NCBI GenBank assembly: GCA_032719365.1
Contig: CM064861.1
Span: 80,348,863 to 80,412,862, forward strand
Direction: 5' to 3'
DNA length: 64,000 nucleotides
Source: Prinsepia uniflora
Lineage: Eukaryota; Streptophyta; Magnoliopsida; Rosales; Rosaceae
Positions 42,584-52,900 of this stretch are shown here, piece after piece. The notes below the pieces were generated by a model. The model saw only the letters and a program-made list of their open reading frames with translations, was not told the DNA's origin and made no database searches. The translations under genes and the position numbers were made by a program. How positions within the stretch are numbered: the stretch's first letter is position 1; each line of letters starts with the position of its first letter.

Positions 42584-44093
42584 ACCTTCCCTCCTTATTT
42601 AATTTCGTCCCCGAAATTCCAATCGACTTTCCCTCCTTAATTAATTTCGTCCCCGCGTTAATTAATTTCCTCTCCTCCTAACTTAGTATAATCATCAAGG
42701 AAATTCACCCTACTGATTACCAGACCTTGGTCACTCACTCGTCACATCCAGTGACGCCAAATACTTTCTGCTCTTCGAATCACTCAAATTTGACTCACAG
42801 CCTAGGTGTTCAGTTCTTACACCCTCTTTGAACACTTAACTGTCACATCACTCCTTGTCATCCTACCTAGGGAAGAATCAAGGAGAATCCAAGATGATGA
42901 CATCAAAGTTCATCCAATGTCATCCACCGGCATCCAACATCATTTGCTAAAGTGCAAAAAACGAGAAGTCTCCTTCACCGACTTCTACGTCTAGAGCAGT
43001 TGCAACCATGTTGGAAGCATACTCAACTTTTCCAATTACTGGAGCTAGAAGTCCTCTTTCTCCGACCTTCCGACCAACGACGACCGTCGATAACTATTGT
43101 AATGACCCATTCTATTTCTCACAATCAAATTCTCCTCAAACAAGCCTACCCGAAACTCAGGAGGTATGGTTAATCGCAGTCACCCAACCCAACCCGAAAT
43201 GGACTCTCAAGTCCTCAGCTCATCCGGACACCATCCACTTGTCCGTGACTACCACTTACGCACATCCAAAAGGATATCAATTCATCCTAACCTGATGTAC
43301 CACTCGACTGAAGAGTCACAACAGACTCCTGCTGTGATCTGCAGTCAAATCTCTGCATACGACCATATCTGACCAATTCTGACCGATTCTAACCGGTTGG
43401 TCGCTAATACCCACGACAGTACTCGATCCTCACGTCTCAACTACTGTTGGATCCAATCCAGCCCATCACTATTCGTGATCCACTCCCGGACCACAGATAC
43501 CAAACACATGCCCATCTCGATGGAGTCACATCTCAACTCGTGGCTCATCGTCCTCACAATCACCAGCACCACCACCAGAACCACCACCAGTACCAGCACA
43601 CACACTATGCAAATGAGACAACCTGAGATCTCCGCTTATACCGAGCGACGACCCCGTGCCTCTGCTCAAATTGGAGTAACTCTGCCTCCCTCGTACCCAA
43701 CAACTCTGGGTACAGTCACCCTGACAACTCATACAAGAAAAGGAAACGTCCCCTGAACGTCCCCGATTCCCAACAACCTTAACTACACCCACGCTCGGTA
43801 GTAGTGCCTGCCACAAACTCGTGCAGACCTAACCACCAGACATCGCTATCGAGACTCCGTATCCAACAGAATCAATCGCCTATACTAACTACTCTGTAGG
43901 GCCCCACACTGCCAACCACGATAGAACTGTGGCAACCCCGGCATCGAGTACCGAACCAAAACGATCTACGATTCAATCTTACTAACTATCGTACCGATAT
44001 CCTAACTATCAGGTTGATGACGAACTGCAGCCCATAGAGACATCACATACTCGACCTGCGCATCACTCTGAGCGCAAAACCTGCTCTGAGACA
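42584..44093 (-). mobile_element. element FG internal domain, noncoding, PBS and PPT
   Basis: Only 1.5 kb lies between the LTRs. Beside LTR F the minus strand has GGGGACGAAATTAAATAAGG followed by AGGGAAGGT, the polypurine end seen in chromovirus-type gypsy elements. A near-copy of this motif lies just upstream at 42622-42657. Beside LTR G, GTCTCAGAGC (44083-44092, minus) is what is left of a TGGTCTCAGAGC-type primer site. In between are many stops; a frame at 43526-43816 with CMSCQGDCTQSC is at best a decayed gag zinc knuckle. This is a nonautonomous, large-LTR derivative (LARD-like). Confidence 0.75.
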
Positions 44094-44432
44094 AGTTACG
44101 AGGGCCACTGCCCAAATCCATGTGGGACTCAACCCAAAACCAGTACATCATATATCGTATCATATATACATATAAATCACATAACCAATCATGTCACGGT
44201 ATCTAAAGCTACGCGCGTGCTACCCGGGTTCTCAATGCCCAAGTCTCCCAGGGTCCACCCAGGTCAATTTCCGTAGATCAATGACTCTCCCTGGGGTTAC
44301 AATCCAAGCCCTCCGGAGAGTAAGGTACCCAACGGGGGCGACTCCACTCAGTTAGTGCTTCGTGACTACTCCGGGGTCCACCTAGGCCAATGACCCTCCC
44401 CGGAGGAGACAATCCAAGTAAAGGAAGGTATA

Positions 44433-44463
<31 letters not shown>

Positions 44464-46634
44464 CTAAAACATTCTTAAAACCTTTCAAGGGATTCATGCC
44501 CAGTCCCCATAAACCGTCATGAACCCGTAAATCCATTTAGGGTCCCCGACCCGAAAGTACAAACGTACACCAACTGGGCCTTAAGCCCGAACTCATGACT
44601 CAACTGGGCACCGAGCCCGATATCTCAAGTTCAATCACGACTCTGATCGTAGTGATGCGTGTAACCATCCGTCCAGGACCACCCTCAATCTTGGTATGTC
44701 GTCGTGAACGAATCAACCGACGCGACCACCGCTAGATCATAGTGCACTGATCGCCGATCGATATCCTGAACCTCAACACTCCGGAGTCGAGCCTTCATCG
44801 GCTGCTCGACGATGGTACGTGTATTGTGACCTCTCCGGAAGGAGCACATCCCAGTTCGAAGGCGAGCGTTGTATCGTCTGTCGCCGTGCACTAAGCACTC
44901 GCCCGACCATGACTCAGACCCGTAGGTCATCAATAGGGATACATGCCCGAGACGAAACCAAATGGGTCTCATGCCCGAGTTTATCCTTTTTAAATCCAAA
45001 AATTATTTCATTTAAACCAAAAAAGAAAGTACAAACCCGTATAGGCACCGTATAAGGCCGAAATCTCGAAATACGTGCCAATACGTAACCACACACAAAT
45101 GCACTCAATGCATCATAAAACAAGTAGTAAAACACATAATAAACATTTATGCATGCGTCAATTTAGAAAACAAGATCCACTCACAGACCGTCTGAACTGC
45201 CGCCTCGATACGCGTGCCATACGGCTCTCCGGGGCCAAACACCGTCACCGGGACCTCCAAACCTGTCCAAATCATAATATCGGGTTACTAACTACTTAAA
45301 TAACCCCTCACTAAATCCCCGTAATGTTTCCAAATTTTTAACTATTTTTAAACCCGATCCTAATCCTTCGGACGTCCCGAACATTATCGAGACGGTGTCC
45401 GATCGACACGAAACCAGTCCCAAAATATTTGTTACATCGAATAGAGTATTTCACATTTTGGACACTTTCCCAAAATACCCCTCATGCGCCTCCCAAAGAG
45501 GCTGCACATGAAAGCCATGCGCTTGTTACAGTGTCATCCCCTACCTCAGTTAAACCGGGTTCACCTGGTTCGAACTGGACCGGACCGGTCTGGACCGGTC
45601 CAGGGCCCCATTTCATTCATTTTCGGTCCATTCTGTTCCATTTTTATTCCTAAAGGTTCCTAGCAACCTTTCCCATCGATCTAGCTATTAAGAACAAGAG
45701 AAAGGGATCGAGAAATTACCTCCATGATTGAAGACCGAACCGGCCACCTGCAACCTTCCTCCGCCATTGACTCCGGCCGTCCCAACTTCCCTTTTCAATC
45801 CGAATCGATCCCTACAACCTCTAGAAGACTAACCCCATCATTAAAATCGACCAAATCCTCTTAAAACCCAAGTTCGAAATTTCAAAACCATTACTTACGG
45901 TTTCGAGTTTTCCCCGCCGTCACCGTCAAGTCGACCTGTCCCTCAGGTTACTCCCTCTCAGTCCATCACAATGGCATGTGGAGGTAGGATGTGGTCGTGG
46001 GGTTATGGTGTTTGTTTGCTACAAATGGAAATGGAGAAATGGAAGGGCTTTCGAGTTTATGAGAGAAACATAAATGATGATGATGATCAGGTAAGAGAGG
46101 GATGGGATGGACGGTGAGGATGAAGAAAGAAATATAGATGAAGGGTCAGGATTAAAAGATGAGATGAGTGGGAATTATAAAATAATATAAATAATATTAT
46201 TTATTCCAAATCTCACCAATCAATGTAAGATCCACAATTTGGGGTTAATGACCAATGGGATGAGTAACACTTGTCACTCATCCATGGGTCCCACTAAAAT
46301 ATATGTCCAATCAGATATCGCACATCATCCCCGTCTCGTAATTCGTGCATAGTGAAATCGAACTTCCGTGACCTATAACTTTCACGTTCGAAGTCCGATT
46401 TCGGCGTGCCGCCTGTCTATGGATTTGTATCGACCCGATCTATGTAACGGTCCTCGACCCTCGACCCTCGACCATCGGATCTTCCGATCAAAAAGTCAAC
46501 ATTTTACCCACGACTAGGGGCAAAACGGTCATTTTGCATCGTTCGTCCGATTTCGCCCAACTAATCACCGATTAATCTCACTAATCCTTGTTTAGTCACT
46601 AATCTAATCCCAGAATTTGGGACGGGTCGTTACA
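44094..46634 (-). mobile_element. element FG: 5' LTR (G), missing ~340 bp
   Basis: LTR G aligns to F from F position 40046 onward. It ends GGGACGGGTCGTTACA at 46634 beside the ATTGG duplication. The first 340 bp of F (the 3' end of the LTR in its own orientation) have no counterpart, and the break falls at the primer-binding site. Several-per-cent divergence and small indels from F show this is an old insertion. It still has the donor-like decamer (45175-45184, last base changed) but lost the acceptor side with the deletion. Confidence 0.85.
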
Positions 46635-46639
46635 ATTGG

Positions 46640-47715
46640 GACCATGCAGCCACGTGACACTTTCATAACTCCTCCTACTAGCGAAACCTTGTAGCCCTTG
46701 GAGTCTAGTTGGCTCAAGGATATTAGATTTCTTCGAAACTTTGGGACATACACCACATCACCCAATGTGCGAATTAATCCATCGAACATCTTGATCTTTA
46801 CAGTTCCCGTACCCATCACACAATGTCTTGTGCCATCACCCCAAGTAAAAAATCCTTGGACTTCTTGGAACATATCAAAATATTCTCTCCTAGAGCAAAG
46901 GTGATGAGAACAACCGCTATCTGATATCAAATCATCTTGAGAAGAAATGTAATTACCTTTGGAGGCTGTGAGAAATTCTCCAAAATCTCTAGCCATCTTC
47001 GCCTCACCAGCCAAGGAGCAATTTGAGCCCTTATCGTCATTCCCTTTCATTAATGGATAATCCAGTTTTATGTGTTCCCACTCCTTACACTTGTAGCATT
47101 GCTTGCTCTTTCCTCTACCTCTAGATTTATACCTGATATGCTCACTAAATCACCTAGCAGTTGATCTTCCCCTAAAATTCTGTTCAAGAGCAATAAAGAC
47201 GGAACCTTGAAAATCATCGGTTTTCCTTCTCTTCGCATGTGATAAGAGAGTCGATTCTGCCTCCTCCATCTTTAGTCTATCCTTACCATACACAATTATA
47301 GTAACAATATTCTCATATGTATCGGGAAGCAAGGTAAGAAGTAAAAGGGCTTGATCTTCTTCCCATCTTGAGCTTGTAGAGATCCTGTTTTAAATTCGGC
47401 TTCGTCTGCAAGCCTTTCCCAAGATAAAGTTTCTCCATTTTCTCCCAAAGCTCAGACGCATAAGCTACATCATTAACATTAATTATAATATTGTTAGAAA
47501 TATAAAGTCTAATAGTGCTAACATACCTGGACTCCAACTCGTCCCAATCTTCATCTAACATCTTCTATGACTTCGCATCCTTTCCCTTCAACGGTCTTAT
47601 AAGGCGTTGTTGAACTAGGATATCCTTCACCCTCCTTTGCCATAGAGTGAAATTTCCTTTTTTTTTTTCCATCAAATTGCTTCACCTTGAAGTGTGAGAC
47701 ACTAGAACTTGCCAT
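46640..47715 (-). pseudogene. copia K gag-protease, broken
   Basis: On the minus strand the reading starts MASSSVSHFKVKQFDG (47715) and continues through a copia gag (DELESRYVSTIRLYISN, ASELWEKMEKLYLGK, LPDTYENIVTIIVYG). A zinc knuckle is decayed to CYKCKEWEHIKLDY, with the last Cys replaced by Tyr. The aspartic protease part reads DDLISDSGCSHHLC..., with NVISLSQLDSKGYK-like and VYVPKFRRNLIS words. Frame breaks separate at least four pieces (joins near 47555, 47320 and 47100). Element FG inserted just after the protease. Non-functional. Confidence 0.85.
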
Positions 47716-47744
47716 GACAAACCGCCCACGATCGATAAACCGGT

Positions 47745-47756
47745 GCTCTGATACCA
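47745..47756 (-). promoter_or_regulatory. copia K primer-binding site
   Basis: TGGTATCAGAGC on the minus strand, two bases inside the 5' LTR end. It is an exact match to the initiator-Met tRNA primer site usual in plant copia elements and fixes the orientation of the element. Confidence 0.9.
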
Positions 47757-47758
47757 CT

Positions 47759-48391
47759 TGTTAGGAAATTAATCTTTCCCACGCAAGTACTAGGAATAAA
47801 GATGGAAGAAATGAAATAAAGAAGCTAAGAACACAACAGATTTAACGAGGTTCGGCCAAATAACTTGCCTACGTGCTCAGAAAGTTTTCACCTTCACTAT
47901 GAGAGAATACAAAGTACACGAATACACCACTCAAGTTTATACCCAACCCAAGCCCTTGTATCCAATAGAATACCTCTAGTACACCCTCTCGCAACCTAGA
48001 ATATCACTCTACCCTAAGAGCTATGCACGTTCTTGATATGCACGTTCTTGAAACACTCACAACTCACCTTGCTTCTATACTCGAAGGCCCTTAGAGTTGC
48101 TCTCTCACTCACTCACTTATGATGTGTTCTCCTTGATTTCCAAATATGTCCAAGATCTCCTCCTTATATAGGTAAATGAGGAACCATCTAAATGTCTTCA
48201 TTAATACTTCATCCATCTACCTACTTAATTTATTGAATCTTCTACCAACTTCATTCATGAACCTTCTACACATATCTTAGGTTCATGCACTTTAATCTAG
48301 AACAACAAATATATTCTAGATAAGTCCAATAATATGGAAGTCCAAATGTCTTTTGTGATTATACTTTAGTATTGGGCATGTATATTTTACA
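47759..48391 (-). mobile_element. copia K, 5' LTR
   Basis: Minus-orientation LTR, partner of 38654-39265. It begins (plus strand) TGTTAGGAAATTAATC and ends TATATTTTACA. TATA box CTATATAAGG on the minus strand near 48160. It is followed on the right by the second copy of the ~340-bp host repeat instead of a 5-bp target duplication. Confidence 0.88.
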
Positions 48392-48734
48392 TATAGTGAT
48401 AGAGACCCCTAATGGCTAGACACAGCTTGGGTTCTTGACCATGTCGATCATGAACGTACGTATATATAGAGATCGAAAGAATTTTTAGTTAGATTAATAT
48501 ATTCATCACACTATCGTCTAATGGTATTTATCTTTATTTTTAAATGATCAAGAATTGTTATATATATATATATATATATATATTATATTTTATCAACATC
48601 ACATAAATCTGTGTAAAATTCATTTTTTTTTAATGATTGGCTCATTCTATCGTCCGTTAATTCCTTTTGACAAAAATAAAAATAAAAATAAAAATTCCTT
48701 CACCCTTAATAATTTTGGTAAGAGAAGAAAAAAG
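48392..48734. repeat. ~340-bp host direct repeat, right copy
   Basis: TATAGTGATAGAG to AGAGAAGAAAAAAG, homologous to 38318-38653. It contains a longer TA microsatellite (about 48558-48584) and a shorter AAAAAT tract than the left copy. Host sequence continues with AAAGACGGGCC. Confidence 0.88.
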
Positions 48735-49439
48735 AAAGACGGGCCGGAATCTTTAGCTATCCCATATGGAGATGCACATACCACATTTGCTAATTCAGTT
48801 TAGATGATTGAGGACCACATACGCCATACCCTAATGTTTTGTGGCTTAGAATAAAAAGTGTCCTGGAAGTCTAGGGCAAGCTAGCCTGTGGCTGGTCGAC
48901 AGCTGCTCGATCAAGTTAGCTGATGGGGTCTCCATATCAAAGGGAAGCAAAAGTGTCCAAGGAAATACAGTAGAGCTCATTGTGTTCAGACAATCTTTTT
49001 GCTACCAGCTTTAATTTGCTTTTCTTTTCTTTTCCTTTATCTATAACCAATTAGCTATTATGCCCTAATTGTAATCAGCAGTCATCAGATAAGATTGCTG
49101 CCTATTGCCTAACCATGCACGAAATGGTTCAAACGAGACATGCTTTCGATCGACTCAACAAGTCAACAGGTCTATATAAGCAAACTTTTTTGAGATAATG
49201 TCCAGAAAAAAAAAAAAAAACTTTTTTGAGAAATTTCTTTAGTCTAATGTATAATCAGTATATGTATGTATTTACTCATTTAATTGTAATCAGTAAGTTA
49301 TTAACAAATTGGAAAGGATCGATGGTGGCGATTTCTGTTGATATGGGCACAGGGCACTGCCCACAAAAAAAGGTAACCTTTGTAAAAGTTGAGTACTTAT
49401 ATTATTAGCATGGTTGCTTCAGAACTTTCAAAACTAAAT
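48735..49439. other. intergenic spacer
   Basis: No supported gene. A 20-bp A-run with a repeated CTTTTTTGAGA phrase lies around 49185-49232. Confidence 0.4.
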
Positions 49440-49545
49440 TCCTAACACACACTGACACACACCCAGCACCAACCACCAACCACCCACCACCCCCCACACA
49501 ACCCCACCCCCACACACCCCCCCTCCCCCGCCCGCCCCCCCAAGG
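49440..49545. repeat. C/A-rich low-complexity tract
   Basis: About 105 bp of ACACAC and CCACC words passing into long C-runs (49500-49541). The minus strand therefore has many G3-G8 runs and could form G-quadruplexes. It lies about 125 bp from the young copia insertion. Confidence 0.8.
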
Positions 49546-49669
49546 ACTACTTTCTAAATCTGAATTGGCCTTTTTTCAGCAGCCCAACAGTACTATTTAC
49601 CAAAGAGGACCCAACCATCTTGCAACCTGCATACTTTAGGCTTTTGAGGGCTTTGTATATACATAATTA

Positions 49670-49923
49670 TCAAAACCTAGATCAGGATGCTGAAAATCAG
49701 AGGAGAAAAATGGAGAAGAAAGGGAAACTGTTGTATTGAGCAGAAAACAAAACGTCATTCTATTTACAATCTGAGGAGTTGAATATATATACCCTATGTG
49801 GACTGAAAACAGAGAACAAATATATCAAATGAGCTTGTGACACCTGGCTCTACTTCACAGCTCACTAACAGCTGGAGATTAACCTCTATAACAAAATTAC
49901 CTAACTACCTAACTGTCCTAACA
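49670..49923 (-). mobile_element. young copia element L, 3' LTR
   Basis: 254-bp LTR in minus orientation (TGTTAGGACAGTTAGG...GGTTTTGA). By eye it is identical to the right LTR at 55535-55788. The element is flanked by AATTA at 49665-49669 and 55789-55793. On the minus strand a TATATATATTC box lies near 49783-49793. The polypurine tract GAGGGCGGG abuts it at 49924-49932. The LTR ends in GA instead of CA, which the target duplication confirms. Confidence 0.95.
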
Positions 49924-49930
49924 CCCGCCC

Positions 49931-52900
49931 TCAGCTTGATGGGGGAGAACACAGCATCAAGCTGCTGCAGAAAAAATTATGCTGAGGAGAACACAGGGCT
50001 TTTGTGAATAAATCTGCAAGTTGGAACTTAGAGGCAACAAACCTCAATGTAATTGACCCATCTTTGACTTTTTCACGGGTGAAATGGACATCTGCCTCAA
50101 TGTGTTTGAGTTTGGAATGATGCACAGGATTAGTTGCAAGAGCCAAGGCTGAGATGTTGTCACAGTGAAGGGAAGGGATGGCAGTAAGTTCAATCTGCAG
50201 GTCTTTAAGCAAATGCCTCAGCCACTGTAGCTCAGAAGTAGTGTCAGCCATAGCTCTGTACTCAGCCTCTGTGGATGATCGGCTTACACAGTGTTGCTTC
50301 TTACTGCACCAAGAGATGGGTGACTTGTTGAGCAAGATAACAAACCCAGATGTTGATCGTCTGTCATTGGGGTCACCAGCCCAGTCAGCATCAGTAAATG
50401 CTCTAAGATGAATACCTGTGCCGGCATTGAGTTGTAGATTGGTTTCTAATCCTGCAGCACGTTGTAGAACTATACCATGGTCAATAGTCCCCTGGATATA
50501 CCTCATGATTCGTTTAGCAGCAACAGGATGTTGCTGTGTTGGTTGCTGAAGGAACTGACACACAGTGTTCACACTATAGGCTATGTCAGGCCTTGTGAAA
50601 GTCAGGTACTGCAAACAACCCACCAGACTTCGAAAATAGGACACCTCTTCATCATTCAGCCTCTGACCTGTGTCCTTAAGTAACTTCACACCTACCTGAC
50701 TTGGGGTAACCTGAATATTGCAACCTGCCATGCCAACTCTGTCCACCACATCCGTTGCATATTTGGACTGAGACAAGAACAGATCTCCATTAGGCATGTA
50801 CTTGATCTCCAGACCTAAGAAGTAATGAAGAGGACCTAGATCTGTCATTTCAAATTCCTGCTGAAGAGCAGACTTCACCTCTTCAATTTGGCACTGATTT
50901 GTCCCAGTAATTATGATGTCATCAACATATAACAGCAAGTAAACCAAGGAACCAGCCACTGTCTTGATGAATAGACTAGGGTCAGCATATGAAGTATGAA
51001 AGCCTAAAGTAGGAAGAAAACTGGTAAACCGTTCATTCCAGGCCCTAGGGGCCTGTTTCAAACCATAGAGTGACTTGGCAAGTTTGCAGACATGAGTAGG
51101 ATGATCCGGATCAGTGAACCCACCAGGTTGAGTCATATAAACTTCCTCATGTAAGTAGCCATTCAGGAAGGCATTTTTTACATCCAGCTGGTGCAGTTTC
51201 CACCCAAAATGAGCAGCAAGTCCCAAGACCAATCTAACAGTAGTATGCCGGACAACGGGGGAGAAAGTCTCATCATAATCGATTCCTTGAGCTTGACTGA
51301 AACCCCTAGCCACCAAACGGGCTTTGTGCCTAGCAATTGTGCCATCTGCATGTTTCTTGAGTTTAAAAATCCACTTACAACTGACAATATTCTTGTTGGG
51401 AGGGAGAGGTACCAGTGTCCATGTTTTCTGTGAGATTAAGGCCTGCATTTCACACTGCATTGCTGCATTCCATTCAGGACATTGAAGAGCCTCCTTGTAG
51501 GAATGAGGTTCTGTGAGAGCAGGATCAATGGAAGGATGAGAGTGCACTGCAAGCAGACACTTAGGTTTGAAGATACCTCTTTTAGCTCTGGTAAGCATTG
51601 CATGAGTGTTGGAGTCTGTAGTAGATAGACCTGCTACTGGATGCAGGATGTTAGACTCAGAAATAGGGTTAAAGTGATTCTTGGTACCTGGAGCATCAAT
51701 AGTAACAGAGAGACCCTCTCCTGGGGCAGTGTTAACAGAAATAGCACCTGTAGATTCCCCAAAGTGAATGGCAGTGTGATTTGTGGGAGAGAAAGCACTT
51801 AGATCAACTACCAAGTTTGGTCCAGGAAGACTATTCAGAGAATGAGACAAGGGCTCACCGAGAGAGAGATCAATTACCTGATGATCAGCAGAAGAAGGGA
51901 CTCCAGGATCAGGGACAGAAGAAGGAATGGGAGTATGACCTGAAACAGCTGAAGTGGTGGTAGCAGGAGTAGAAGGAAACTCAGCAGCCACGGGTGCAGA
52001 AACTTCAGAGGAAGGATGAGAGGAAGATAAGCTAGGCATTACTGTGGTAGGAGAAGAAGTTTGAGTGATCCCAATAATGGGTGCATCAATAGGATCAGAA
52101 GAGATCTCAGCATGTGCTGTTGCAACGTTTTCAGAAGACACATGTATAGGTGCTGATAGCACTGAAGGGGAGGGAAAAAGAGCGAAGCCTGAAGGCTGAG
52201 ATTGAACCACAGAACTGAGGTGTTGAGAAGATGTTTTTGAGGATGGAATAGCAAATGGGAAACAGTTCTCATCAAAGATCACATGTCTAGAAATAATCAG
52301 TCTTCCTGATTGTGAATGATAGCAGATAAACCCTTTGTACCCTAGAGCAAACCCAACAAAAACACATTGATCGGACTTGGCCATCAACTTGTGAGAAAAG
52401 GATTGTGTTAGAAGTGGATAACAAGCACAACCAAACACCTTGATAGCATCTAAACCAGGAAGTACCTTATACAGTTTCTCATAAGGAGATTGCATCTTCA
52501 GCGTGTCAGTAGGCATCCTGTTGATCAGAAAAATAGCCAATGCACAGGCATGATACCAAAACATATCTGGTAGGGAGGCTTGCTTGATCATGGTGACTGC
52601 TGTTTCTCTGATATGCCTGTTCTTCCTTTCTGAAATCCCATTTTGCTGAGGGGTATAGGGACAAGAAATGTGATGAAGAACTCCCTTCTCATTTAGGAAA
52701 TTCTTGAAAGCTAAGCTCATGAACTCTCCACCACCATCTGATCTTAAGCACTTAATAGAGACATGGAATTGATTTAACACATAGGCAAAGAAATTCTTGA
52801 AATGACTAAACACTTCACTTTTATTGATCATGGGGAACATCCATGTATACCTTGTACAATCATCAATAAAAAGTACAAAATACCTGAAACCCTCTATAGA

